NCBI RefSeq assembly: GCF_963576675.1
Contig: NC_088916.1
Location: 5,533,001-5,597,000, forward strand
From: Euphorbia lathyris
Lineage: Eukaryota; Streptophyta; Magnoliopsida; Malpighiales; Euphorbiaceae
DNA: 64,000 bases
Reading direction: 5' to 3'
Made by a program: the position numbers and the translations under genes
Notes under the pieces: model-generated
Seen by the model: the letters and a program-made list of their open reading frames with translations, nothing else
Told to the model about the DNA's origin: nothing
The model's database searches: none
Part shown: in pieces, positions 44,140 to 57,210 of the stretch
Layout of the letters: the number at the start of each line of letters is the position of its first letter
Numbering within the stretch: position 1 is the stretch's first letter

Positions 44140-46876
44140 ATAGGTTCTCTTGTTTTTATATATAAATATATTAAATAAAACAGAAAGGTGTAATTGCTGT
44201 TTATTTCCTTTTTTCTCTTGAAAAGAATTTGCTGTTATTTCCTTACTTACTATTTACAGTTTAATACCAATCCATGATAAGGGTATTTAGGTAAAAATGT
44301 CTAGAGTGACTAATCGAAGAAAATCGAAGCGAATTCTCGATTTTGAGTGTCTAGTGGGACCTAAATGATCTTGGTTTTGAACAATGTTAATTAATAACCG
44401 AACATAAATACATGTATACGCATGAAAAAATTATAGAATTTTCTGTATAAGTTGGATAAAAAGAATTAAAAATCCAAAATTTCATCAAATTTAAAAATAT
44501 TAATTTCTAATTATATTATGAGATTACAAAAAAAATGGAATTTTTTTAAACCAACTTAATTATATCAAACTAATGCAGAATACAAAAAAAAATATGCGTA
44601 TTTTTTAATGATGTCTAAAATTCACGTAACTTATCAACATTAAGGATAAAAAAATTTTTGATGGCCAACATTATGGATACAATTTTACTATTTTAAATGT
44701 TATGATTGTAAAATTATTTTTCGTTATCAATATTAGAAATATTTTTATATTTTTTCTTTATTAAACTTCTCTCACTCACAAAAAAATCTAAAACCCTTTC
44801 GTATGATTCTTTCTATGCATTTATTATTATTATTAGAAAAAAAAGATGGTCTTTTTTGTTACGAATATTGATAGTTATTTAAATGTGTTTCGTTAAAAAA
44901 ATGGATCTTTTAAAATCTTGGCCGCCATATTTCAAACCTATAGAGAACATAATCTTTATTTTATTTTGATGTTAATATATTTTGAATAAAATATAATATT
45001 ATTTTCTATTATAATATTCTATATCTATAATTTTTTATTATATATTATTAGATTCTATATTTTTATTAGAATATTTTAATATTCTATACTTAATATTCTA
45101 TATTTTAGATTTCTGTTGTATTTTAATTTTATATATTATATTTTGATTTGAATTCTATTTTTTTTTTAATTTGCACACAATGCACTTACATTAAAGAAGA
45201 AAGAAAAATCCCCACCATACCCGGATGTGATTCGAACTCATGACCTTCCAAGACATAGGTAAACTCTCAACCACTAGGCTAAGAGCTTCAAATTGCTATT
45301 TTTTATTATTAAACTTTTTTATTAAGAGATATATTCTAATTATATATATTTTTCTATTTTTCTATTATATTATTATAATACATATTTTAATATGATTAAA
45401 TAGTCAATTTTCTTATATTAATTAGGATGTTAATTATATTATTCTAATTTATATATAGTATATATTGTATGTATATATTCTATAATTATTATATTAATAT
45501 TAAATATTAATAGGTTCACTTATTCTTATATATAAATATATTAAACAAAACGAAAATGTGTAATTGTTGTTTATTTCCTTTTTTCTTTTGAAAAAATCTG
45601 ATGTTATTTCCTTAATTACTATTTACAGTCTAATACCAATCCATGATAATGGTATTTTAGTAAAAAACACTTGAGAAACTAATCGGAAAAAATCGGGATG
45701 GATTTTCGATTTCGAGTGTCTAAGCGGGACCTAGATAGTCAAGACGATTTTGGAACAATTTCCAATAGTAACCGAACACAAATATATGTATATACATGGA
45801 AAAAAAAGTTATACAGTTTCCTGTACAAGTTGGATAAAAAAAATTAAAAATCCAAAATTTTGTCAAATTTCTAATTATATTATAAAATTACAAAAAAAAA
45901 AAATTTGAACTAACTTATATGCAACTAATGTAGAATTAAAAAAAAAAGAATACGAGTATTTTTTAATGATGTCTAAAATTCGGCAAACTTATATAAAATT
46001 ACTCTTGACGGCCTATGGATATCATTTAACTATTTTAAATGTTACAAAGTACGATTATTTTTCGCTATTAATATTAGAAATATTTTTACATCTTATCTTT
46101 ATTAAACTTCTCTAATTTAGAAAAAATCTAAAACTCTTTCTTATAATTCTCACTACGTGCTTATGATTATTATTCTTATTATTAGAAAAAAGTGTTATTT
46201 TGTTTGTTACGAATATTGAGATTTTTTTAAATTTGTTTTGTTAAAAAAATGGATTTTTATTTTAAATTTGGGCCGCCACGTTTCAAACATGTAGAGAACG
46301 AAACAGTTCATATTTTTATATATAAATATATTAAATAAAACGAAAAGGTGTAATTGCTGTTTATTTCCTTACTTACTATTTACAATCTAATACCAATCCA
46401 AGATAAGGGTATTTTAGTAAAAAAAAATCTAGATCGACTAACCGAAGAAAATTGAGATGAATTTTCGATTTCGAGCATCTAGGCAGGTCCTAGACGGTCA
46501 AGACGATCTTGGTTTTGAACAATGTTATTAGTAACCGAGCACAAATAATATATGTACACGCATGAAAAAAATAAAAATATTATACCATTTTATGTACAAA
46601 TTATATAAAAAAGATTAAAAATCCAAAATTTCCTCAAATTTAAAACTATTAATTTCTAATTATATTATAAAATTATAAAAAAAAAATGCAAAATGTTTTT
46701 TAAAACCAACTTATGTATTTTTTGAACGATGTTTAAAATTTACCAAGCTAATCAACATTAAGAATACAATTACTCTTTATGGCCAACATTATGGATAAAG
46801 TTTTACTATTTAAATGTTACAAGTAAAATTGTTTTTCATTATCAATATGAGATATATTTTCACTCTTTATCGTCTA

Positions 46877-46907
<31 letters not shown>

Positions 46908-46930
46908 TTCTTAGATTGAGAGTTGTTTAA
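44140..46930. repeat. Three diverged copies of an ~0.7-kb AT-rich repeat
   Basis: Units begin at about 44140, 45505 and 46305 with TATATATAAATATATTAAA followed by AAAGGTGTAATTGCTG. Each contains CTAATACCAATCCA.GATAA.GG, CGATTT.GAGTGTCTAG and TCCAAAATTT. A SINE lies between units 1 and 2. The class is not assigned; it could be a decayed non-autonomous element or a segmental duplication. Confidence 0.65.
45157..45288 (-). mobile_element. tRNA-derived SINE
   Basis: On the minus strand it starts AGCTCTTAGCCTAGTGGTTG, where the A-box-like TAGCCTAGTGGTTGAG is 45266-45281. It continues to a B box, GAGTTCGAATCACATC (45224-45239), then CCGGGTATGGTGGGG, and ends in an A-run (T-run on plus, about 45158-45168). 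The A/B-box spacing fits an internal RNA polymerase III promoter. Flanks share AATAG and AATT words but no clean TSD. It is not a functional tRNA gene. Confidence 0.65.
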
Positions 46931-46979
46931 ATTTGTTTTATTAAGAAAAACCATTTTGTTTTAATGTGAATCACACACC

Positions 46980-49900
46980 TCGCAAATATGCAAAAATCTC
47001 TCTTTATATAAATATATTTAATAAATCTAAAAAGGTATAATTCTGGTTTATTTCCTTTTTTTTCTTTTTTCTTTTGAAATAAACATTATTTCCTATAATA
47101 GATATTTATAGTCTGAAATAAATAGAGGAGAAGTAGAGGAGAAGGGTATTTTAGTAAACTTAATCTGTCACGGAGGATTATTTTAGTCATTACAAATGTT
47201 TGGCTTGAGTAGAAAGTATTTGAATTTCTGAGTAAGCCAACGTCTAAATGTTAAACCCCCAAATAGAGTTTTGATTTTCTTCCAAACGCTCCATGAATTA
47301 GGTCGGGCATATGATTTCTGAACAGTCCTGATGATGCCGCTGAAGTTTGAATTTTTCAGTTGCTATTTACCTCTATGACATTGTAAGAAAGTTGACAGTC
47401 TCTTCCTCAACGAAAGAGATTTTGTAAAGATGATAGAGTTGAGGTATTCTTTTTCTTTGATTTTCATGGTTATTTCAACTTTTTATTTGATTATTTTGAA
47501 TTACAGTTTCATTGATGTTCTTCGTTTTAATTTCCGTAGTTGCATTGTATATATATTGCATTTAATTAATGAACAGACAGAAGATTTAATCAAAATCAAA
47601 AGATGAGAACTTTTCAATAAACTATGAAATATAATAACTTATACTTATACACTTCAAGCTGCCGAATTTGGCGACGCCAAGTAATCTTCCCCTTTCTACA
47701 GTTAGAACCTTCTCGTCCATCACCAGAAGCACCACCATCATTCCATTTCCATCTCCATTCCTTCTTCTGCTTATTATCTTATTTTCTTCTTCTAATATGT
47801 AAAGGAAATGATGAAAAAAGGAAATTTATTAACATATATAGACATCCAGCTTAATTCAAATTAAGGACAACAAAGGAACTGCCAAATAAGACCCAATTCA
47901 GATTGATATCTGAATCGGTGGTTTTCCTGTTTTCGGGTTTAAACCTTGGATTTTTTTATCAACATTCTTTTTAAATAAACCAAATTTACATGGGTTCTTT
48001 TTTTCCTTACACTATATATACACTGCAACTTGTACAAGAACCTACCAAATATGAATATTATGATGATCACCTTAAGATATGGTTTGGCACAAAACCTGCC
48101 AAATATGAATAAGGATTTAATTTAATTGATTATGGTTAGTTTCTCTTTTCATATATTCTGTAACTTCTTTTCAGTAGCTGCTATTTTTTAAGATTACAAT
48201 TAGGCTTTGATCATTGGGGGATAAAACTAATATTTGACACATACTTAGCAAATTTAATTTAATTAATTTGAATTTTAGCATCAGTGATTCTTTCCCTTTT
48301 AATTCCATTAGCTAAATTGTGGTTCTTCTTCTTTTTCGCTGTTGCATTGCATTTACTTTGCTTGGCATGCAAATGCAAATGCAATGGTGCATTATTTGGT
48401 TTGATATAATTATTAATTTGTTTTATAAGTTCATAATATGGATATTTTTATAATTAGGGTTTAATTGGGGTTTAATTTGTTAATTCGATGAATCTCATCT
48501 AAGAGTATTGAAAGTTTACTAAAACTCACATTGTATATTGGAAGACATCAATGAGTAAAGTCTAGTTCGAAAGAATGGAGATGATTCCATACAACAATTT
48601 GTATGTGGTGAGAAAAAGGGAAATGAAAGTGTCAAATATAGAAGATGAAAAAAAGAAAAGTTTTAGTAATTTAATATGGGAAGGAATTAAACGGTGAGAG
48701 AAAAGTCATGAATAAAAAAATTAGATAAAACGGGAAAATATAAAATTATACATTGATCTGCTATTACTTAATTTTATTAATGGTTCCTAAAGTCTCAATT
48801 TCAACCAACAAAAGTATCAATTTCTCATTGCTATAGATATTTAACTAATGTGTTGTTAATATGTAAACTTAATGGCTTATTAAAGGAATAAGGTGCAAAA
48901 AAATATCCATAACGTTGATAGCTGTAAATATATTAGTGCTTAACTATATTAAGCATATGTTAGTTATAGAGTGAGTGAGTTAGTTACTTAGTTAGTTAGT
49001 TAGCAGTTATAATAATTATCTGTTGTATAGTATATATGTGTAGTAGTTAGTTTTACGAACTTCACTAGTTAATTCTGCATTCATTGAAGCAAAGTTCAAT
49101 TTGAGTTTATTTCTCTCACTAATTCTGTATATTAATGGTTCCTTAAGTTTGCTCTTGATATTTAATTAAAGTGTTGATAGTATGTGAAATCAATAGCTTA
49201 TTAAAGGAATAAGATGGAAAAAATACTCATAATGTTGATAGATGTTAATTATATATTAGTGTTTAACTATATTAAGCATATATTAACTAAAGTTTTTTGG
49301 TTAGTTAACAGTTATAATAATTAGTCGTTGGTTAGTGGGATTTTTAGTTATGTGAATAGTATATATATGTTTTAGTTTGTTATACGAACTTCACTAATTC
49401 TGTATTCATTAAATAAATCGAAAAGGTATAATTGTTGTTTATTTCCTTTTTCTTTTTTCTTTTGAAAGAAAGTGTTGTTTATTTCCTATAATACACCTTA
49501 CTTACTATTTACAATCTCATACAAATCTGAAAAAGAAGGGTATTTTAGTAAACTTAATTCTTTATAATCTCATATAACGCGCTTTCTTTTCATTTAATCT
49601 GTAACTGTAATGCTTTATAAGTTCATAATAAGGTTATTTTTAAGATTCCAATTAGGTTTTTGATGATAAAACTAATATTTCTTTTCGTTCCAATTTCTGT
49701 AGCTACATTATGGTTCTTCTTCTTCGTTGTTTCATGTACTCTTTTTAGCATGCAAATGTAATAGTTCCTTATTTGTTTTGATATAACTATTAATTTGTTT
49801 TATAAGTTCGTAATATGGATATTTGTTAAGTTTACAATTAGGGTTTAACTGGGGGATAATTTGTCATTATGATGCTTATACTTATATCTTGGTACATTTG

Positions 49901-52900
49901 TCCTTGTATTTTAATTTTTGGTAAAATTTAGCCTTTTATAGAAAATTTATTACACATATGTCGATACGCTTAAAACACACTACTAATAGTACTTTTTTCC
50001 ACAAAACAATAGTACTTTTGCCAAGTATTAAATTTTATGCTCAATGTCAAAGTTTACAAATAAAAAGAAATTGAAATATGTGAGCCAAGTGCCCCAAATT
50101 TATTTACACGAATCAAAATGATAAATTGCTAAAGTTTAAGTTTTGACGTTTTGGTGCTAAAGTTTCAAAGTAATTTAGGTAAGGAGTGAAGAAGGATTAT
50201 AGAGCCCAATGGAGCTGTAATTGAAACAGAATGAATTGTCTCCGAAATCAAATATGTGATTAAATATGACTACATGCTTATTGATGACGAAGCTGACTAT
50301 TTTGTAGAAACTTTGAGGATTAATGAGAATGAAGTTTGTAATCTTTGTGGGCACATTAGGCAAGTTCCGCCTCTAGTTAACACTATAAATTGGAATATCT
50401 ATTTTGGAATGTGTGTGGATGTTCATTACAATAATGGTTGGTGGGAATGTGTGGTTTTTCATCACAAAGATGGTTCAGAGACGAGGAATGTATTTTTTCG
50501 GAGTTGACTTATGAAATGAAGATTCTGATTGGTCATATAAGGATTAGTCAGGACTGGAATGATGTTAGTGGGACTTGTAAGAATCATGAGATATGGTTTT
50601 TACTGGAATTGCTTAAAGAGCTTGAAGATGGGAATTGTTTCCATTTTAAGCCAAAGGAATTCTGGTTAGATTTAAGACAGAAAGACAAAATTAAGAAACT
50701 TGGTGACTGGACTTATGATGATAAACAATTATGGAACATTTTGGTGTTTGAGACATTAGGTGATAAACTTAAATATGTTACGGGTCGTATTTCAGATCTA
50801 ATACACGTTCCGGAGTTACAAGGGTTGGTAGAGTGTGCTAATTTTATTAATATGCAGAAATGTCAACCAGATGTATCTGTCTGTCAATAAGCAATAAGTA
50901 TATATATGTTAGTTAGTTAGTTAAGATAATAATTATCCGTTGAATAATATATATATATATATGTATTAGTTAGTTATACGAACTTCAGTAATTATTTATT
51001 CATTGAAGCAAAGTTCAATTTGAGTTTATTTCTCTCACTAATTTTATATATTGATGTCTTGTTACTTAATTTTATTAATGGTTCATCAAAGTCTCAATTC
51101 TCTTTGCTCTTGATATTTAACTGATGTGTTGCTAATATGTGAAATCAATGGTTTATTAAAGGAATAAGGTGGAAAAATAATCATATTGTTGATAGACGTT
51201 AAATATACATATTAAGTATATGTTAGTTATAAAGTTCATTAGTTAGTTAGTAGTTATGATAATTAGTTGTTGGGTAGTAGGTTTGTTAATTATGTGAATA
51301 GTGTATATATATTAGTTGGTTATACGAATTTCACCAATTCTATATTCATTAAATAAATCGAAAAGGTATAATTATTGTTTATTTCCTTTTTCTTTTGAAA
51401 TAAATTGATGTTTATTTCCTATAACACACCTTACTTACTATTTATCGTCTTATGCCAATCCCAAAAGAAGGGTATTTTAGTAAACTTAATTTGTGAGGGA
51501 GGTTTATTTTGGTCATTAGTAATGTTTGTACTTGTGTAGAAAGTATTGGAGTTTCTGAACAATCCAACATCTAAATGTTAAACCCTAAATGATATTTTGC
51601 TTTTCTTCAAAACACTCTATGAATTAGGCTCAGACATATGATTTAGGAACAACCCTGATGATACCGCTGAAGTTTGAATTTCTCAGTGGCTATTTACCTC
51701 AATGACATTGCAAGAAAGTTGTTGCTCTCTTCCTCAATAGAAGAGATTTTGTAAAGATGCTAGAGTTAAGGTATTTTTTCTTTAATTTTTGTGGTTATTT
51801 GGAGTTTTTATTTGGTTAGTTTGAATTCCAGTTTCATTGGTGTTCTTTGTTTTAATTTCCATAACTGCATTTTTGTCTTTCCATATACTCTATAACTTCT
51901 TTTTAGTAGCTGTTATTTTTTAAGATTACAACTAGGCTTTTGATCGTTGGGGGATAAAACTAATATTTAACACATAATTAGCATATTTTATTTTGTTAAT
52001 TAATTTGAATTCCAGTGTCAGTGATTCTTACCGTTTTAATTCCAGTAGCTACATTGTGGTTCTTCTTCTTTTTTCTGTTGTTTCATCTACTCTGTTTGGC
52101 ATGCAAATGCAGTGGTGCCTTATTTGTTTTGATATAACTATTAATTTGTTTTCTTAGTTCATAATATGGATATTTGTTAAGTTTATAATTAGAGTTTAAT
52201 TAGGGGATAATTTGTGAGTTTACCGAATCTCATCTGAGAGTATTGGAAACTGTCTACCAAAGCTCACATTGTAGATTGGAAGACATGAATGAGTAAAGTC
52301 TGGTTCGAATTCTACAATTCGAAAGAATGGAGATGATTCTATACGACAATTTGTATATGGTGAGAAAAAGGGAAATTGAAATGTCAAATATAGAAGATGG
52401 AAAAAAGAATTTTTTTAGTAATTTAATAGGGGAAGGAATTCAATAATGAAAGAAAAGACATGAATAAAGAATTAGATAAAACGTGAAAATACAAAATTGT
52501 ATATTGATGTGTTATTACTTAATTTTATTAATGGTTCCTCAAAGTCTCAATTTCAACCATAAAAAAAGTCTCAATTTCTCTTTGTTATCGATATTTAACT
52601 GATGTGTTGTTAATATGTGAAATCAATGCTTATTAAAGGAATAAGGTATAAAAAAATACTCATAACGTTGATAGATGTAAATATATATTAGTGTTTAATT
52701 ATATTAAACATATGTTAGTTATAGAGTTAGTTAGTTAGCAATTATAATAATTAAGCATTGAATTTCTAAATAACCCATCGTCTTAATGTTAAACCCCAAA
52801 TACTTTGATTTCTTTAAAAACACTCTATGAATTTAGATTATGATATGATTTAGGAAAAGTCCCGGCGATATCGTTGAAGTTTGAATTTCTCAGTTGGTAT

Positions 52901-53060
52901 TTACCTTAATGACATTGCAAGAAAGTTGCCGCTCACTTCCTCAATGGAATAGATTTTGTAAAGATGACATAGTTGAAGTATTTTTTTTCTTTGATTTTCA
53001 TGGTTATTTGAACTTTTTTTTGTTTATTTTGAATTCCAGTTTCTTTGATGTTCTTAGTTT
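46980..53060. repeat. Mosaic of segmental duplications around an Agenet gene relic
   Basis: A block containing GGGTATTTTAGTAAACTTAA, CTAAATGTTAAACCC, TGAAGTTTGAATTTTTCAGT and GAAAGAGATTTTGTAAAGAT is at 46980-47560, again at 51350-51880, and in part at 52745-53060. A second block (48140-48980) recurs at 51870-52760, with partial copies at 49600-49860 and 55485-55660. Copies keep the same order. The repeated segments look like the promoter and first non-coding exons/introns of one gene: several 'GAG|GTAT' and 'TTCCGTAG' splice-like sites recur. That reading is inference. Confidence 0.6.
50172..50890 (+). pseudogene. Agenet-domain (DUF724-like) gene fragment
   Basis: Frame 3 from about 50199 reads IIEPNGAVIETE, a stop, then IVSEIKYVIKYDYMLIDDEA. 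The Agenet core follows: GMCVDVHYNNGWWECVVFHH and GSETRNVFF. One base is missing near 50498, after which frame 2 continues ELTYEMKILIGHIRISQDWN and ends at 50890 (TAA). Agenet domains read methylated histones or bind chromatin in plants. Two tandem Agenet halves are partly visible, but the upstream part is absent. One stop and one frameshift make it a pseudogene. It lies inside the duplicated mosaic, whose repeats may be its old promoter and introns. Confidence 0.7.
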
Positions 53061-53667
53061 TAATTTCCGTAACAACATTGTAGTTCTTACATTACATTCT
53101 AGGTACTCAAAATTTCAGTGGACATATCAATTACAGAAGACCCCTTAAAACAGAATAGAAGTCCATAATGAACAGCTCACCTAAATAGCTATTTACATAA
53201 TACTATAAAATTATACTTACTTGTATGATTTACAACATGTGTGTTAGGAGATTCTTTGATATTTTGTGTTGTTTTCAATTCACGTCCTCGCCTCATAGAT
53301 TACATTTTGGGTACTCATATCTGCATAAAGAAGAGAAAAATAATTGTTCGGATTAAGAAAAGAAAATGCATGGCATAGAAAAAGGAAACTTATATGAGTA
53401 AAATGAATTGAGAATGGTGTGTTCCTTGTGTTGATGTATAAGAAAAAAAAAGTTCTATCTAAATTAGAGCAATTCAAAGCAACCTAAATTTTGTGAACAG
53501 TAGAGATGAATGAACTTTTTACCATTTATAGATTCCATATTAAGGGGCTTGCTGTGGGCACTTCTTACCATTGCTTCAGTTATGCTTCTTTGAATTCATT
53601 ACAAAACTAAAAGTAAACACAAACAATATACATAGAGATGAATGAATCATCCTCAAATCCGGAGCAA
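53061..53667. other. Spacer
   Basis: AT-rich non-coding DNA. No element boundary or gene seen. Confidence 0.4.
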
Positions 53668-54213
53668 CTATGGCCTAGCAAAGACTCTCCAAATCTTACC
53701 CCGACCAAGACCATCTAAAAGCTTTTTTGATCCTTCTACATCAACCTCAATAAGTTTCTTCAAGTGTAAACCAGTATCAATTGCAATCATTTTCTTTCTA
53801 CACTTCTTAGAATGAATAAGGGAAGCTAAAATTGAAAAAGGGTACTTCTTATCTACATTATCAATTGAAGGATGTAATAACAAAATGCACTAAATATTCA
53901 TTTTTCATCCTTTTTGAAAAATCCTTTTATTGCCTGCATATTGTACTAGATATGGCAATGCCTTTGTTGTTGCTTTATTCTCTTCACTAACCTTGCTACC
54001 TAATATTTTAATCAATAGTATAATTATGCCATATTCACCCATTTCCTTTCTGGATTTTGTGTTGAAGCATACCTCATACACTACTCTGGCTGCTACAATC
54101 TTCGCACCTAAAACTCTACAATTCAACACTGCAACAAGTCGTGAAATGAAATCTTTATAGTCAAGCACTTCTACTATAGCTTTGTTCCGGACAATTTTAT
54201 GCTTGTGTCTCAT
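53668..54213 (-). pseudogene. ARM-repeat protein C-terminal fragment
   Basis: Minus-strand frame from 54213: KAIVEVLDYKDFISRLVAVL, AARVVYEVCFNTKSRKEMGE and ATTKALPYLVQYAGNKR. Two stops near 53900 follow, then the same frame continues SILASLIHSKKCRKKMIAID and ends SKKLLDGLGRGKIWRVFARP. The helical hydrophobic spacing fits armadillo-type repeats and the end looks like the natural C-terminus of a plant ARM-repeat family. The N-terminal majority is missing and there is no promoter. It is probably a relic of a host gene. The exact subfamily is not identified. Confidence 0.55.
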
Positions 54214-55484
54214 CTAAAAGTGACAAAGACACAGAGGACCATGAGCTTGATATTGTAAAACCATGATTGATAAAACTCAAGGCATGTTAAACACAATGCT
54301 AGACCAAGTTAGTATTATTTTTAGAAAATCATTGATTAGAGTGTTATTTCTAGTGCTAAATCAAGGCTTATAAACTTGTGTATAAAAAATCAAACAGTTA
54401 AATTCATGACACGAATCATTCCCTCTATTTTTCTCTCAAATTCCAATTTTCTCTACATTTCTGTCTCTCTCTCTCAAACTCAATCCCAGCAAAGTATCAT
54501 ATCAACCCCGGCCATGCTTTAATTTTACCTTCTCTTTTCTCCATTTCAAATTTTAAGTTCATTGTTGAAAATGAAACAGAAAAATATGCAGTTGGGTCTC
54601 AAATTTGGGATTTTGTTTGATTTTAGGGTGGAATTCTAATTGGACTATCTACTATTGTTGGGTACAAAGAAATCTTCCATTTAATATTCACAAATTGACC
54701 CATTTATATCCCCAAACTAAAACATGTACACACAAAAACTTAATACTGTTAAAAGTTGAAAAGAAGAGCATAGCGGTAGTGAGGTTCGTAAGTCAAAGAA
54801 GTGAATTGCTTAACGCAACTGCAATTAGAGACAAGTTGAGATAAGGTCGTATTTCGATAGAAGTAGCTTAGACAGAATAGGGAGTGGGAGACGGGGTCGA
54901 TTAGTTGACTAAAGTAGATAAATTACAGGTAGTGAGGTTTGAGATGCCAAAGACAATGTCGTATGAATTTCAGATAGTTTGACGGTGGAGCCATGGAATT
55001 TGTGTTGAGATTTTGTGCCAAATTCAGAGTAAAATTGGCTTAGGCAGAGAAAAGGGTTAGGGTTAGGAATGAAAGAGGATAAGGTTCTCCCAAAATTTGG
55101 GACAAATATTTGGGGAGGGAAGAGTTGGCGGTAACTCGAATTTTTTAGGGTAGCACAAATATTTAGGGAGGGAAATATTTAGTGGTAACCTCAATTTTTG
55201 GGGGTGATTATTTGGAAGAATCAGTGAGAATAACATATCTTATAATAAAAATAAAATAATGACAATAATGAAAATTGAAATTCAATAAATTGGTATAAAA
55301 TAGATATTAATGAGAATAAAATAGAATAAAATATATTAAATAAATTGTTTTGTAATTAATATTAAAAAATATGAACTATTCTCATTGAAATTGTAGAGAT
55401 TATGTGTTTAATGAGAATATTTTATTATTCTGATTATTTTTTTCTCACTGATACTTCATTTTCTTGTAGTGTATTGTTCGTCTT
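54214..55484. other. Gene-free spacer
   Basis: No supported ORF. A weak internal repeat (ATTTGGGGAGGGA / TATTTAGGGAGGGAAA) lies around 55100-55190. Confidence 0.4.
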
Positions 55485-55662
55485 TTCATATACTCTGGAA
55501 CTTCTTTTTAGTAGCTGTTATTTTTTTTAAGTTTGCAGTAGTTAGGGTTTTGCGTGTTGGGGATAAAACTAATATTTAACACATAATTAGCAAATTTTAT
55601 TTTGTTAATTTGAACTCCAGCGTCAATGATTCTTTCCTTTTTAGTTCCAATAGCTACATTGT
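55485..55662. repeat. Outlying copy of the Agenet-locus repeat, cut by gypsy insertion
   Basis: It matches 51885-52075 (ACTTCTTTTTAGTAGCTGTT ... TAGCTACATTG). Other copies continue GTGGTTCTTCTTC, whereas here the sequence jumps into TGTAGACACCG at 55663. This marks the insertion point of the large gypsy element. Confidence 0.8.
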
Positions 55663-55943
55663 TGTAGACACCGAGTCGGAGGACCTGTGATGAAAACCCA
55701 CGACAAACGGCTAAATCGGTTGATTCCATTGGTTAAGAAAATAAAAATCAAAGGGAAACTCGGAGAACCGGCACGTGATAGCCCCGCTAACAAATGTTGT
55801 ATCTCCTGAGTAAGGTCGAGCATGTTCATCGTCGTATCGATATATAAGAGGGCCCTGGAAGTCGGGCATTAGCCGATGAATGACCAATGTCGCTCCCAGC
55901 GATGATCGTCGTTCCGTAAATAATGTCGCGTGATGCGTCAAGC

Positions 55944-56287
55944 GCTCGCCCGACGGGCCGAGTGTCGAGCGTCGCCCATCGGACGATGGGCGTCGCCCGT
56001 CGAGCGTTGGGCACGGCCCGAGGCACATCAACGTCGCCTGACGTTCGATGGGCGGACGCCCCGTAGCATCGGGCGAACGCCCAATGCTCGTTGGGCGGAC
56101 GCCCAACGACGTCGGGCGAACACCCAACGTTCGCTGGGCGGACGCCCGACGAGGTTGGGCGAATGCCCAACAGCTGTTGGGCGTTCGCCCAACCAAAGTT
56201 GGGCATTCGCCCAACTGGTTTGGGTGTCCGCCCAACCTGATTTGGGCGTCGCCCAATCCCCGTCGGGCGACGCCCAAATCTTTTTGG
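55944..56287. repeat. Array of ~16-bp GC palindromes with 21-22-bp period
   Basis: The core TTGGGCGNNCGCCCAA or a variant starts at 55965, 55986, 56007, 56048, 56069, 56091, 56112, 56134, 56155, 56177, 56199, 56220, 56242 and 56263. Successive starts are 21-22 bp apart, with one degenerate unit near 56028. Examples are TTGGGCGGACGCCCAA and TTGGGCGTTCGCCCAA. Variation is greatest at the two central bases and in the 4-6-bp linkers. It is CpG-dense in AT-rich surroundings and ends 11 bp before the TATA box. Confidence 0.9.
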
Positions 56288-56297
56288 GATCTATGCC

Positions 56298-56305
56298 TAT
56301 AAAAG
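56298..56305 (+). promoter_or_regulatory. TATA box of the Tat/Ogre-like LTR
   Basis: CCTATAAAAGGCACGG lies directly downstream of the palindromic array and sets the likely U3/R boundary near 56330. Confidence 0.75.
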
Positions 56306-57172
56306 GCACGGATCCCCATGCATTTGGAGGAGGATTTTTTGGAGCTTTCTCACTCTATACATTTTTAGAAAGAGAAAGTCAATTTTTTAGAGAAAATATT
56401 TTTTTTCCTAAAAAATCAAAATTTCCTAAAAGTTAACTATTTTACCAAAACACCAAAAAATATCGAAAAATCATCATTCGTGGAATCAACCGACTTCAGC
56501 TGTCAATACAGATCTTGAGGTATTATCCGAGGACTAGACTCGTTTTATTTATTTATTTATTTTCTTCATTTATTTATTTTTAGGATATAGTTTTATTTAT
56601 TTAGTTATTTATTTATCACGTTTATTTACTTTTCCGCGTTTATTTAATTCCCGTCTCGTATTAAACAAGGATTTTTGTTTTAAATAAAAACCCTCGTTTT
56701 GACATCCCAACACGAACCGTGACCCAATTTGAGGGTAGTTCGGGATCAAAACGTTGTAATTATAAATTTTAAAAATATTTCTAAATAACGTTTTAAAATA
56801 AAACATCGTTTTAGGAACCTCCGTTATTGACTATGATCCAATTTTGGTAGTTCGGAGATCCAAAACGATAGAATAGATTAGATTTAAAGTGTTTGAATAA
56901 ATCTGGAAAGTTAGGTGCTGTTTCTGTAATTCTGCCATTTTCTGTCGCTAAAGGCTGTTTACCAACGGATGTTCCGTCGGTAAACCTGCTGGAACTTTAA
57001 AAAGCCCATTTTTGAACATTTTTCTTACCTTTTTGGAATTAATTCTTATATATATGTAACTATGTAATATGTTTATCAAAATTATTTTTGGGGTATATAA
57101 CTATTAAATACTAATTATACATCTATTTATTCTTTATTTTGATATCATTTATACTAAATTAGCTTTGGTAAA

Positions 57173-57210
<38 letters not shown>

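Noticed and set aside
47624..47854. 76-aa plus-strand ORF
   Set aside because: It lies in the duplicated non-coding mosaic. It is not preserved in the other copies.
55944..56287. Regularly spaced short repeats resembling a CRISPR array
   Set aside because: The repeats are palindromes with only 4-6-bp linkers, in a eukaryotic LTR upstream of a TATA box. There are no unique spacers and no cas genes.
55711..56436. Several overlapping long ORFs on both strands (up to 202 aa)
   Set aside because: They exist because the GC-rich palindromic array contains few stop codons. The translations are repetitive and have no family features.
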